Part shown: in pieces, positions 19,361-27,431 of the stretch
How the letters are laid out: each line of letters begins with the position of its first letter
Position numbering within the stretch: the first letter of the stretch is position 1
Source: JAHRAW01 sp965262585
Lineage (GTDB): Bacteria; Pseudomonadota; Gammaproteobacteria; Arenicellales; Poriferihabitantaceae
Assembly: GCA_965262585.1 (NCBI GenBank)
Contig: OZ253546.1
Coordinates: 1,116,001 to 1,180,000 of the forward strand
Length of the DNA stretch: 64,000 nucleotides
Reading direction: 5' to 3'
The notes under the pieces: generated by a model
What the model was told of the DNA's origin: nothing
What the model saw: the letters and a program-made list of their open reading frames with translations, nothing else
Database searches by the model: none
Translations under genes and position numbers: made by a program

Positions 19361-20163
19361 GCCTGCCCTCCAACAACCGCCCTGACCTGCTCCTCGGTTT
19401 TACCGAAGCGACGCTGGCGGCGCGCATATACGGCCAAGGCGCGGTCGAAGTGTTCTTCATCGAAATCCGGCCAGTAGACATCGGTGAAATATAGTTCGGT
19501 ATACGCCAGTTGCCATAATAAAAAGTTGCTGATGCGTTGCTCGCCGCCGGTGCGAATAAACAAGTCGGGCTCCGGCAGGGCGCGGGTGCAAAGTCGTGAT
19601 TCAATCAAATCCGGCGTGACCGAGTCGGCGGCGAGTTCTCCGCGCTCCACCCGCTCGGCCAGCGAGCGGCAGGCTTGCGCCATATCCCAGCGGCCACCGT
19701 AGTTGACGGCAATGGTCAGGTTGAGGGCGCGGTTATCGGCGGTCAACGCCACGGATTCTGCAATCTTGCGTTGCAACCTACTCGGAAACGGCGATAGATC
19801 CCCAATCACGCGCAGGCAGATGTGATGCTCGCGCAGCAACCGAATTTCGTTTTCGAGGGCGGTGGCGAGTAGGTCCAGAAGCAGCGTCACCTCGGTGCTG
19901 GGACGCCGCCAATTCTCGCTGCTGAAGGCGAACAGGGTTAGATACGGAATGCCGCTTTTGGCAAACACCGGCAACAAATTTTTCACCACTTCCACCCCCC
20001 GGCGATGCCCGGCGATGCGCGGCTGGCCGTGCCGCCGTGCCCAGCGTCCGTTGCCGTCCATGACCACCGCCACATGGCGTGGTGTTGCGTTGCCGGCGGG
20101 GGCGGCGGATTCGGGAGTCGGAAGTTGTTCCGCAACCGGAAATTTCAGGGGGTTGGACGACAT
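19357..20163 (-). CDS. uppS: Isoprenyl transferase (undecaprenyl diphosphate synthase)
   Basis: Builds the C55 carrier lipid for peptidoglycan and LPS from FPP and IPP. 268 residues. After an unconserved N-terminal stretch of about 28 residues comes VAVVMDGNGRWARRHG with the catalytic Asp, then AGHRRGVE, and FIRTGGEQRISNFLLWQLAY near the C-terminus. It lies downstream of frr and overlaps cdsA by 4 bp. Confidence 0.95.
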   Translation of the reverse strand: MSSNPLKFPVAEQLPTPESAAPAGNATPRHVAVVMDGNGRWARRHGQPRIAGHRRGVEVVKNLLPVFAKSGIPYLTLFAFSSENWRRPSTEVTLLLDLLATALENEIRLLREHHICLRVIGDLSPFPSRLQRKIAESVALTADNRALNLTIAVNYGGRWDMAQACRSLAERVERGELAADSVTPDLIESRLCTRALPEPDLFIRTGGEQRISNFLLWQLAYTELYFTDVYWPDFDEEHFDRALAVYARRQRRFGKTEEQVRAVVGGQA

Positions 20164-20209
20164 GGGCGAGGGCAGTGAGGGCGAGGATGATAGCGAGGGC
20201 TGGGGATGC

Positions 20210-20770
20210 TCACTGCATCTCCAACACTTCCTTTTCCTTGTCGCTCACGATTTCTTCAATCACCGCAATGTATTTGTCGGTCAGGGTCTGCATCGCACCT
20301 TCCGCGCGTTTTTCCTGATCGAGGCTGAGTTCTTTTTCCTTAAGCAGTTCGCGCACCGTGTGAATCGCATCGCGGCGAATATTGCGCACCGCGACCTTGC
20401 TGTTCTCGCCTTCTTTTTTGACTATTTTGCTGAGATCCCGGCGGCGTTCTTCGGTCATGGGCGGCAGCGGAATGCGGATGGTCGCCCCGGCGGTCACCGG
20501 ATTGAGGCCGAGGTCGGATTCCCGAATCGCTTTCTCAACTACCGCTATCAGGTTTTTTTCCCACGGCTGGATGCTGAGCGTACGGGCGTCGGCCACCGCC
20601 ACCGTGGCCACCTGATTGATGGGGGTTTTTGTGCCGTAGTAATCCACCGTGAGATGGTCGAGCAAGGCGGTGGAGGCGCGCCCGGTGCGAATCCGATTCA
20701 TCTCATCGCGGGTGGATTCCACGGTTTTTTTCATGCGCGTTTCCGCGTCTTGTTGGATGTCGTCAATCAT
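20210..20770 (-). CDS. frr: Ribosome-recycling factor
   Basis: Splits post-termination ribosomes together with EF-G. 186 residues, matching the family, with the start MIDDIQQDAETRMKKTVEST and the conserved RTGRAS and YYGTKTPINQVA segments. It follows tsf after only 45 bp; pyrH, normally between the two, is absent. Confidence 0.97.
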   Translation of the reverse strand: MIDDIQQDAETRMKKTVESTRDEMNRIRTGRASTALLDHLTVDYYGTKTPINQVATVAVADARTLSIQPWEKNLIAVVEKAIRESDLGLNPVTAGATIRIPLPPMTEERRRDLSKIVKKEGENSKVAVRNIRRDAIHTVRELLKEKELSLDQEKRAEGAMQTLTDKYIAVIEEIVSDKEKEVLEMQ

Positions 20771-20815
20771 TGCCGGATTGGGATTAGTCAGCCTCGCAAA
20801 TCAATCGCAAACATA

Positions 20816-21700
20816 CTAGCGGGAATCCGCCTGCGCCATCACCTCGGCGACGAAATCATCGGCGCGCTTTTCCAGCCCCTCGCCTACTTCGAAGCGCGCC
20901 ATCTGTTCCACGGTGGCGGCGGCGGCGTCCACCAGTTGGGATATGCTCTGATCAGGATTCTTGACGAACGGCTGTCCCAGCAGGGTGTTTTCCTTGAGGA
21001 ATTTTTTCATCCGCCCGGCCACCATCTTTTCGGCGATTTCCGCGGGCTTGCCGCTTTCTTTAGCCTGCGCCATGAAGATAGCGCGCTCCCGCTTCAATTC
21101 CTTGGCGTCCATGTCCTTTTCGCCGATGCAAAGCGGACGGCTGGCGGCGATGTGCATGGCCAGATCCCGTCCCAGTTTGGAATTGCCACCGCTCAGTCGC
21201 ACCAGAACGCCGATGCGCGTGCCGTGCAGATACGCGCTCACCGTGCCGCCTTTGGCTTTGACCACGGCGAAGCGTCGGATGCTGATGTTCTCGCCGATGC
21301 GGGTGATGAGTTCGCGGCGCGCCGATTCCACGGTGCCGCCTTCGAAGGCAATCTTGGCAACCGCTTCGAGGTTTTTCGGTGAGTTGGCGAGAATCACGCC
21401 GGCGAGCGAGTCGGCGAAGGCGCGGAATGAGGCGTCTTTGGCGACAAAATCGGTCTCGCAGTTGACTTCCACCAATGCCCCGGCATGCTCGTCTCCGGCC
21501 ACGGCAATCACGCCTTCGGCGGCGATGCGCCCGGCTTTTTTCTCCGCCGAAGCGATGCCCTTTTTGCGCAATTCCTCAATGGCGGCATCCAGATCGCCGC
21601 CGGTCTCGCCCAGGGCTTTCTTGCAATCCATCATGCCCACGCCAGTGCGCACGCGCAGTTCTTTGATCATGGACGGGGTGATGGTCGGGGAGGCGGTCAT
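20816..21700 (-). CDS. tsf: Elongation factor Ts
   Basis: Nucleotide-exchange factor for EF-Tu. 294 residues with the N-terminal UBA-like domain (ELRVRTGVGMMDCKKALGE) and the conserved core GALVEVNCETDFVAKD. Overlaps the rpsB stop by 4 bp (ATGA), tighter coupling than in E. coli. Confidence 0.97.
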   Translation of the reverse strand: MTASPTITPSMIKELRVRTGVGMMDCKKALGETGGDLDAAIEELRKKGIASAEKKAGRIAAEGVIAVAGDEHAGALVEVNCETDFVAKDASFRAFADSLAGVILANSPKNLEAVAKIAFEGGTVESARRELITRIGENISIRRFAVVKAKGGTVSAYLHGTRIGVLVRLSGGNSKLGRDLAMHIAASRPLCIGEKDMDAKELKRERAIFMAQAKESGKPAEIAEKMVAGRMKKFLKENTLLGQPFVKNPDQSISQLVDAAAATVEQMARFEVGEGLEKRADDFVAEVMAQADSR

Positions 21701-22791
21701 GACGCTTCGCCGGAGACGGCTGTCTTTTTAGCGATTTTCTTCGTCACTTTCTTTGTCACCTTCTTTTTCGCGACCTTTTTCACAACCAATTTCTTTTTGG
21801 CGGCTAACTTGCCGGTCTTGCGAATGACGGGTTTTTTATCCGCCGCCGGAGCCTTTTCGGCGACTTGTTCGGCGGTCTCGTCGGTGACTTGTTCGGCGGT
21901 CTTTTCGGCGACTTGTTCGGTCGCCGGAACTCCGGTTATTTCCAATTTTGCGGCGGCGGGTTTTTCGGTCTTGGCTTCTTCCGTTTCTCCGGCTTTAGCC
22001 GCCATGGCTGCTTTCGCCCTGGACTTCTTGACCATGGACTTACCAATCACTTCGCCGCTGTCATTCACTTCGACATATTCGTCATCTCCGTCGACCGCCA
22101 CCTGCTGCACCGAGGTGCGTGCTTCGGTGATGCTGTTCACCGCCGCTTCCAGATAAAGTATGATCGCCCGCGCCGAATCGTCGTTGCCCGGAATAATGTA
22201 ATCGATGTTATCCGGGGAGCAGTTGGTATCCACCACCGCCACCACCGGAATGCCGAGTTTCTTGGCTTCGGCAACGGCGATATATTCCTGCTCGACATCG
22301 ATGACAAACAACGCATCCGGCAGGCCGTTCATGTCCTTAATGCCCGATAGCGTCTTGTCGAGTTTGATGCGCTCGCGTTCGAGGTTTAGGGTTTCCTTCT
22401 TATTCAAACGGGCGGCGGCACCGGATTCGAGTTGCTGTTCCAGTTCCTTGAGCCGGGTGATGGAATTTTTCACCGTCTTGTAGTTGGTGAGCATGCCGCC
22501 GAGCCAGCGATGGTCGACATACGGGCAGCCGCAGCGTATGGCGTGCTCCCTGAGCGGCTTGCCGGCCTGACGTTTGGTGCCGACGAACAATATCTTACCG
22601 CCCTGGGCGGCGACCTTGCCGAGGTAGTCCATCGCCTCGCGCATCATCGGCACGGTCTTTTCCAGGTCGATAATATGTATCTTGTTGCGATTTCCGAAAA
22701 TATACGGCGCCATTTTGGGCGCCCAATAACGGGTCTGGTGTCCGAAGTGCGCGCCTGCTTTAAGCAGTTGGCGCATGGTAATTTCAGCCAT
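21697..22791 (-). CDS. rpsB: Small ribosomal subunit protein uS2 with long basic C-terminal extension
   Basis: S2 binds the 30S subunit late in assembly and helps recruit S1. Residues 1 to about 235 match normal S2 (MAEITMRQLLKAGAHFGHQT, VGTKRQA, HRWLGGMLTN). About 125 extra residues follow: an acidic Thr/Ala/Glu/Gln segment with repeats of AEQV, then a Lys/Ala/Val tail (KKVAKKKVTKKVTKKIAKK) of histone H1 or AlgP type. E. coli S2 is 241 residues. The extension stays in frame up to the overlap with tsf, so it is probably real. A GGAGG-type Shine-Dalgarno element lies further upstream than usual. Confidence 0.95.
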   Translation of the reverse strand: MAEITMRQLLKAGAHFGHQTRYWAPKMAPYIFGNRNKIHIIDLEKTVPMMREAMDYLGKVAAQGGKILFVGTKRQAGKPLREHAIRCGCPYVDHRWLGGMLTNYKTVKNSITRLKELEQQLESGAAARLNKKETLNLERERIKLDKTLSGIKDMNGLPDALFVIDVEQEYIAVAEAKKLGIPVVAVVDTNCSPDNIDYIIPGNDDSARAIILYLEAAVNSITEARTSVQQVAVDGDDEYVEVNDSGEVIGKSMVKKSRAKAAMAAKAGETEEAKTEKPAAAKLEITGVPATEQVAEKTAEQVTDETAEQVAEKAPAADKKPVIRKTGKLAAKKKLVVKKVAKKKVTKKVTKKIAKKTAVSGEAS

Positions 22792-23086
22792 GATAGTAGT
22801 TCACTGGTGCGGGTTATTCCTCCACGGTTACTGTACGCCAACCGAGACGACCGGTTTATGGAACACCAATCAGCCCCGGCACCCGGGCGGACATAATCAC
22901 CGTGTGCGGTATGTATGCCGGTAGATTTAATTCCACCGACGCTAGGGCGGCGGATTTTACCTAAAAACAGTTGAAGAAAAAAGTGTAATTTGGGAGCATA
23001 GTGCGTATTTGGTGCCAATTCTGGCACTATTCGACTAATATCCGGGCGAATCCCCGCCAAATACCCCGTCCAACACCGGCAAAATC
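22792..23086. promoter_or_regulatory. rpsB leader and divergent rpsB/map promoter region
   Basis: 295 bp between divergent rpsB and map. A TAAAAT box for rpsB can be read on the minus strand at 22954-22959, leaving a leader of about 150 nt, the length expected if S2 autoregulates its mRNA as in enterics. A 16-bp inverted repeat, GTGCCA-ATTC-TGGCAC, lies at 23012-23027 on the map side and could be an operator. Neither -35 box is convincing. Confidence 0.35.
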
Positions 23087-23848
23087 ATGGCAGTAACCAT
23101 CAAAACCAAGGAAGAAGTGGAAAAAATGCGGGTCGCCGGACGCCTTGCCGCCGAGGTGCTGGATATGATTGGCGCGCATGTTAAGGCCGGGGTGACCACC
23201 GACCAACTCAATCAGATTTGCCACGACTTCATCGTCAATGAGCAACAAGCGGTGCCCGCGCCCCTCAACTACCGGGGCTTTCCAAAATCCATCTGCACCT
23301 CGATTAACCATGTGGTGTGCCACGGCATACCCGCCGACCGAAAACTCAAAAGCGGCGACATCCTCAACATCGACATCACCGTCATCAAAGATGGGTTTCA
23401 CGGTGACACCAGCCGCATGTTCTTCGTCGACGAACCGTCCATCCGCGCTCGGCGTGTGTGCCAGATCAGCCACGAATGTATGCACAAAGCCATCGACCTT
23501 GTGAAACCGGGAATCCGCCTCGGCGACCTCGGCCACATCATTCAACGGCACGCCGAAAACCACGGCTTCTCGGTGGTGCGCGAGTATTGCGGCCACGGCA
23601 TTGGGCGGGGGTTTCACGAAGACCCGCAAGTGTTGCACTACGGCAAACCCGGCACCGGGTTTGAGATTCGCGCAGGCATGACCTTCACCATCGAGCCGAT
23701 GATCAACGCCGGTAAAAAAGAAACCCGGCTGCTGGCGGATGAATGGACGGTGGTCACCAAAGACCGCAGTTTATCGGCGCAATGGGAACACACCATTTTG
23801 GTCACCGAAGACGGGCATGAAATTCTGACCCGATCATTAAGTGACTGA
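23087..23848 (+). CDS. map: Type I methionine aminopeptidase
   Basis: Removes the initiator methionine from nascent proteins with a dinuclear metal centre. 253 residues; metal ligands are visible in ILNIDITVIKDGFHGDTSRM, GHGIGRGFHEDP and FTIEPMINAG, plus the final Glu region near WEHTILVTEDG. Divergent from rpsB as in E. coli. Its TGA overlaps the next gene's ATG by one base (TGATG), implying coupled translation. Confidence 0.97.
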   Translation: MAVTIKTKEEVEKMRVAGRLAAEVLDMIGAHVKAGVTTDQLNQICHDFIVNEQQAVPAPLNYRGFPKSICTSINHVVCHGIPADRKLKSGDILNIDITVIKDGFHGDTSRMFFVDEPSIRARRVCQISHECMHKAIDLVKPGIRLGDLGHIIQRHAENHGFSVVREYCGHGIGRGFHEDPQVLHYGKPGTGFEIRAGMTFTIEPMINAGKKETRLLADEWTVVTKDRSLSAQWEHTILVTEDGHEILTRSLSD

Positions 23849-24867
23849 TGAACCCTAACCGCGACCAACTTCGCCGAGCATTCCTCGCCGAAAATCGCTG
23901 GGGGGATGCGGAAGTTTTACCGCTCAAGCCGGATGCGTCGTTTCGCCATTACCTGAGATTGCGACACAACGGCACCACCGCCATGCTGATGGATGCGCCG
24001 CCGCCACGGGAAAATGTGAATGCGTTCGTGGCCGTAACCCGGCATCTGGAAAAACTCGGCGTGCGCGCACCGGCTATTTACGGGGCGGACGCCGACAACG
24101 GATTTTTGCTGCTCGAAGACCTCGGCGATCAGACCTTTGCCCGGTTGCTTGCCGAAGGGCACGATGAACGCGCGCTATACCGGCAAGCCATCGACGTGCT
24201 TGGGCGCATCAACGGACACCCGGAAGCCGCCGCCATCGAGTTGCCGATTTATAACATTGAACCCGCGCTGGCGGAGGCGAACTTGCTGCTCGATTGGTAT
24301 ATCCCGGCGCGATGCGAGCGGCCGGTGAGCGCGGCGGCACGGGATTCGTTTGCGCAAATTTGGGCGGAAATGTTGGACGCGCTTGCGTCTCTGGAAGCGA
24401 CTCTGGTGCTGCGCGATTATCACATCGCCAACCTCATGCTGACCGGCGGCGACTGCGCGGTGCTGGATTATCAAGACGCGCTCATCGGCTCTCCCGCCTA
24501 CGATCTGGTGTCCCTGCTGGAAGACGCCCGGCGCGATATTGCTCCGCCACTGGCGAATGAAATGATGGAGTTGTATCTCTCGCAAAACCCCGCCATCGAC
24601 CGGCGCACTCTGCATCAACACTGCATCGTCTGGGGCGCGCAACGGCACTGCAAGGTGGCCGGTATTTTTGTGCGCCTGTGGTTGCGAGACGGCAAGGATG
24701 CATACCTGCGGCATCTGCCCAGGGTGATGCAACTGCTGCAGCGACATCTTCATGAACCGGCGTTGAAACCTTTGCGAGATTGGCTCGACAACCACCTCGG
24801 CGAACTCACGCACCGCGATTTTGCCGCCGCCCCGCAGCAACTGCTGCGCCATTGCAACCCAGCATAA
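23848..24867 (+). CDS. AmgK-like sugar kinase (aminoglycoside phosphotransferase fold)
   Basis: 339-residue kinase of the COG3178 type. The small lobe carries DASFRHYLRL and GFLLLEDLGDQTF; the catalytic loop LRDYHIANLML and the metal motif VLDYQDALIG follow at about residues 190-215. Characterised members (AmgK of Pseudomonas) phosphorylate N-acetylmuramate and N-acetylglucosamine at the anomeric position for cell-wall recycling, with MurU as partner. No murU is adjacent; a FetB-like permease follows after 13 bp, so pathway assignment is by family only. Confidence 0.75.
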   Translation: MNPNRDQLRRAFLAENRWGDAEVLPLKPDASFRHYLRLRHNGTTAMLMDAPPPRENVNAFVAVTRHLEKLGVRAPAIYGADADNGFLLLEDLGDQTFARLLAEGHDERALYRQAIDVLGRINGHPEAAAIELPIYNIEPALAEANLLLDWYIPARCERPVSAAARDSFAQIWAEMLDALASLEATLVLRDYHIANLMLTGGDCAVLDYQDALIGSPAYDLVSLLEDARRDIAPPLANEMMELYLSQNPAIDRRTLHQHCIVWGAQRHCKVAGIFVRLWLRDGKDAYLRHLPRVMQLLQRHLHEPALKPLRDWLDNHLGELTHRDFAAAPQQLLRHCNPA

Positions 24868-24880
24868 AAAGCGCCTCCCC

Positions 24881-25585
24881 ATGTCAGTCATTCCCTTAGA
24901 CAACCTCGCGCTGGCTTTCCTGCCGGCGTTGCTGGTGGTCGGCGTGTTCTATTGGTGGTCGCTCAAAACCGGCTCCGTGTTTTACGCATTTTTTCGGATG
25001 CTGGTGCAACTCATGCTGGTGGGCTACGTGCTGCTTTGGGTTTTCGATGTCAAACACGCTTGGATCATACTGTCGCTGGTGACCGTCATGGTGTTGATCT
25101 CAACCTGGATCGCGCTGCGAACAATACCCGACCACCGCCGGGCGTTGTATTTCACCACCCTGCTATCCATCCTGCTGGGCGGCGGCGGAGTGCTGCTGCT
25201 GGTGACGCAATTCGTGCTCGACCTCGAACCGTGGTATCAACCGAATTTTTTCATCCCGCTGGCGGGCATGATCTTCTCCAACAGCATGAACGGCGTCAGC
25301 CTCGCCGCCGACCGGTTGCAATCGGAACTCGCCGCCGGAGACTACCTCAAAGCCCGCACCAGCGCGCTACACACCGCGCTCATCCCGCTGGTTAATTCAT
25401 TGTTTGCAGTAGGATTGGTGGCACTGCCGGGGATGATGACCGGCCAAATTCTGTCCGGAGTATCGCCGCTCATCGCCGCACGCTATCAAATCATGGTGAT
25501 GTGCATGATCTTCGGCGCCGCCGGCCTGTCCACCATTTTGTTTTTGTGGTTCAGCCGCCGATATTTTGAGGACCAGAAAATATAA
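24881..25585 (+). CDS. FetB-like ABC transporter permease (UPF0014)
   Basis: 234-residue membrane protein with about seven hydrophobic segments. The family blocks GMIFSNSMNGVSLAADRL and LPGMMTGQILSGVSPLIAARYQ identify the UPF0014/FetB family, whose E. coli member is the permease of an iron exporter with the ATPase FetA. Start taken at ATG 24881, 13 bp after the kinase stop; the longer open frame upstream overlaps the kinase gene. No FetA-type ATPase is adjacent, so it is an orphan permease here. Confidence 0.8.
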   Translation: MSVIPLDNLALAFLPALLVVGVFYWWSLKTGSVFYAFFRMLVQLMLVGYVLLWVFDVKHAWIILSLVTVMVLISTWIALRTIPDHRRALYFTTLLSILLGGGGVLLLVTQFVLDLEPWYQPNFFIPLAGMIFSNSMNGVSLAADRLQSELAAGDYLKARTSALHTALIPLVNSLFAVGLVALPGMMTGQILSGVSPLIAARYQIMVMCMIFGAAGLSTILFLWFSRRYFEDQKI

Positions 25586-25586
25586 A

Positions 25587-25612
25587 AAGCCCGGGCCTCA
25601 CGGCCCGGGCTT
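25587..25612. terminator. Strong GC hairpin, terminator-like on the minus strand
   Basis: An 11-bp perfect stem, AAGCCCGGGCC / GGCCCGGGCTT, with loop TCAC lies right after the fetB-like stop. On the minus strand it is followed by a T run, the form of an intrinsic terminator for a minus-strand transcript. On the plus strand the T tail is weak but the hairpin may still end the fetB transcript. Confidence 0.65.
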
Positions 25613-25908
25613 CGCGGCATCCCTGCCACCCGGCAACCCAACGGCCATCCTCGCCGCTAGGCATGCGTCCCGGCAATCCCTGGGTTCAAACGGGGCACTC
25701 AACCCGCCGCCATCCTCAGCTTCCCTACAAACCCAATTTCCGGCCAGTGCCAATTTCCGACACCGCCTGTCCTCCTTGGACACGCACATAATGCGTCAAT
25801 GATGCAAAGGATGGTGTGGCATATCGCACAATTACGGGGGGATCTTGTTGCCCTGAATCTAACGTTTCCACCTCAGGTTAAATTCACCCTTCCCGTTCCC
25901 AGCCCTCG
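25613..25908. other. Unassigned intergenic DNA; possible minus-strand small RNA
   Basis: No convincing gene. Read on the minus strand, the 200 bp before the hairpin at 25587-25612 contain several repeats of the motif GGATGGC followed by G-rich stretches and complementary pieces, and end at a terminator. This is compatible with a structured small RNA, but no promoter or known family was recognised. Confidence 0.25.
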
Positions 25909-26004
25909 TAGGGACAGGTCGCGACCTGTCCTTTTAAGGAGCGGCTACGCCGCACATGTCTTCCTGGATTCCCGCTTTCGCGGGAATGACGGGATTATAT
26001 TTTT
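25909..26004. repeat. Composite palindromic repeat (dRS3-like) cluster
   Basis: Three motifs in series: palindrome GGGACAGGTCGCGACCTGTCC (25911-25931), a GGAGCGGCTACGCCGCACAT segment, and TGGATTCCCG...CGGGAATGACG followed by GGGATTATATTTTT. The same modules recur in different combinations near 38.9, 50.2, 52.1 and 57.4 kb. Confidence 0.75.
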
Positions 26005-26054
26005 GGGAATTACATACTTGACTTGCCAATCACCGCATAACCCCATTTTCGGAT

Positions 26055-26083
26055 TTGACAAATCTGTCAAATATGCCTACTAT
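26055..26083 (+). promoter_or_regulatory. Sigma70 promoter with overlapping inverted repeat, upstream of the beta-barrel gene
   Basis: TTGACA (26055-26060), a 17-bp spacer and TACTAT (26078-26083) give a near-consensus promoter about 150 nt before the ATG at 26240. The -35 box is half of an inverted repeat, TTGACA-AATC-TGTCAA (26055-26070), placed where a repressor would block RNA polymerase. The 5' untranslated region contains a small CCAGC/GCTGG hairpin near 26193. Confidence 0.65.
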
Positions 26084-26239
26084 TCGCCGCGTACTCACTA
26101 TTGCTGGAATCCCGTGTTGGGTTTCCTGTCGAATATAAGACCTTCGGGGAATAAACAGGCACACTGTTATCCTGCAATGTGAGTACAAGCCCAGCATCTT
26201 TGCTGGATACCTCAATGTACTAACAAACAGGATAAAACC

Positions 26240-26893
26240 ATGAAAAAGCAAATTATGACCGCAGCAACCACTCTCGCACTGCTAACCGTAGCCCCCGCGT
26301 ATGCGGAATTTCGGGTTGGGGTTGAGGCTGGCTCTTCGTCCGTATCTGGCGAACTTCAGTCGGGAGGCAATCATGTCCTGGGAGGCAATGAGAGCGGTGG
26401 TGCGATTGGCGTTTTTGGGCAATACCGCTTTGAGGCCAGCGATACGCTGGATTGGGGGGTTCATCTTGGTTATTCCTCTGAATCTGCCGATGTGGATGCC
26501 GCATATGGCACAGTGACCCTTGCGGGAGTAACATATACCGATGCAGTCATTGAGATTGAGGTGGAATCAACCTACGACTTAATGGGGATTATCGCGTGGA
26601 AAGGCGGAAAAGCAAATCCGTTCATAATGGCCGGATACAGCACCATCCAAATCGATGGCTCTGCTTCTGGAACAAACAGCGGGACAAGGACAACGATTAG
26701 CGATGACGATTCTGCGTCTGGCTGGAAGGTCGCTATCGGCGTTGAGTTCCCGCTTGGCGAGTCGTGGAGTGCCCACGCAGTGATTGACTATGCCGATTAC
26801 GGCGATCTAGACTTTAATTCCGATTCTGACCTTGACCTTGAGTTTGAAACTGAGCAAACTGGCATCGGTATCGGCATCAGTTACAGGTTTTAA
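26240..26893 (+). CDS. Small outer-membrane beta-barrel protein
   Basis: 217 residues. A typical Sec signal peptide (MKKQIMTAATTLALLTVAPAYA, cleavage after residue 22) is followed by alternating-hydrophobicity strands (GVFGQYRFE, WGVHLGYSSE, ANPFIMAGYSTI, WKVAIGVEFPL, ISYRF) and an acidic repeat (DFNSDSDLDLEFE) in a late loop. It ends in phenylalanine, the usual BAM signal. It fits the porin/opacity/OmpW-like eight-strand barrel class; no specific ligand can be inferred. It has its own promoter and a good ribosome site (AGGAT). Confidence 0.75.
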   Translation: MKKQIMTAATTLALLTVAPAYAEFRVGVEAGSSSVSGELQSGGNHVLGGNESGGAIGVFGQYRFEASDTLDWGVHLGYSSESADVDAAYGTVTLAGVTYTDAVIEIEVESTYDLMGIIAWKGGKANPFIMAGYSTIQIDGSASGTNSGTRTTISDDDSASGWKVAIGVEFPLGESWSAHAVIDYADYGDLDFNSDSDLDLEFETEQTGIGIGISYRF

Positions 26894-26921
26894 CAATCGA
26901 GAAATACCGGAGGGTACTGTT

Positions 26922-27230
26922 ATGAACACAAAGAAAGCAAAATCACCGTTAAATGGTAGCGTTGATTTGCTGTCGAAAGCCTTGCGTGATGTTATTGTTG
27001 AGGCGGTCGCCCATGACCGACTAGAAACAAGAGAGGTGTTGCGCGCTGGCATTAGAGAAGATGTTCGTATCGCCGTGAAAGAGTCTGAGAGCGTATTGCT
27101 CGAATCCCACGAAAGCGATATGAAGGAATTTTCCAAGAAGGTCGATAGTAGCGGACAAGTAACCATCGAAAACACCCAAGCCCAAATCGCAGAACTCCGC
27201 AAAGAGATAATGCAATCAAGGCCAGGGTAA
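26922..27230 (+). CDS. Small hypothetical protein, helical
   Basis: 102 residues from ATG 26922, preceded by GGAGGG at good spacing and followed by a terminator 22 bp later, so it is likely translated with the upstream barrel gene (28-bp gap). The sequence is charged and largely helical (LRDVIVEAVAHDRLETREVL, IENTQAQIAELRKEIM), with no signal peptide or known motif. Function unknown; I do not recognise the family. Confidence 0.6.
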   Translation: MNTKKAKSPLNGSVDLLSKALRDVIVEAVAHDRLETREVLRAGIREDVRIAVKESESVLLESHESDMKEFSKKVDSSGQVTIENTQAQIAELRKEIMQSRPG

Positions 27231-27252
27231 CTCCACACACCAAACCAAGATT

Positions 27253-27281
27253 ATAGCCGCCCTGTTGGGCGGCTATTTTTT
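27253..27281 (+). terminator. Intrinsic terminator
   Basis: Ten-bp stem ATAGCCGCCC / GGGCGGCTAT with loop TGTT and a run of six Ts, ending the barrel and small-protein transcript. Confidence 0.9.
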
Positions 27282-27317
27282 GTTTGTTGGTTCTTCCTTG
27301 TTGCTTTTTGTGAAATT

Positions 27318-27394
27318 AAAGGGGTCAGTGTGAATTAAATTGATTATACGGCCGAGAAGGGATGGGGGTTTATTTAATTCACACTGACCCCTTT
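27318..27394. repeat. 77-bp palindromic element, copy 1
   Basis: Perfect 23-bp inverted arms (left arm begins AAAGGGGTCAGTGTGAATTA) around a 31-bp centre that contains TTGATTATACGGCC. First of six copies spaced through 27.3-35.3 kb. Confidence 0.92.
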
Positions 27395-27431
27395 ATTCTT
27401 CCGGTCAAGTGGATGCAATTGTTAAGCATGA

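Noticed and set aside
19862..21382. 506-residue open frame on the plus strand
   Set aside because: It is antisense to uppS, frr and tsf, all unmistakable; its length is a by-product of high GC content and its sequence (many His, Gly, Arg) matches nothing.
25680..25700. Possible tRNA T-arm (GGGTTCAAAC) in the gap after the FetB-like gene
   Set aside because: No acceptor stem, anticodon arm or CCA end can be built around it.
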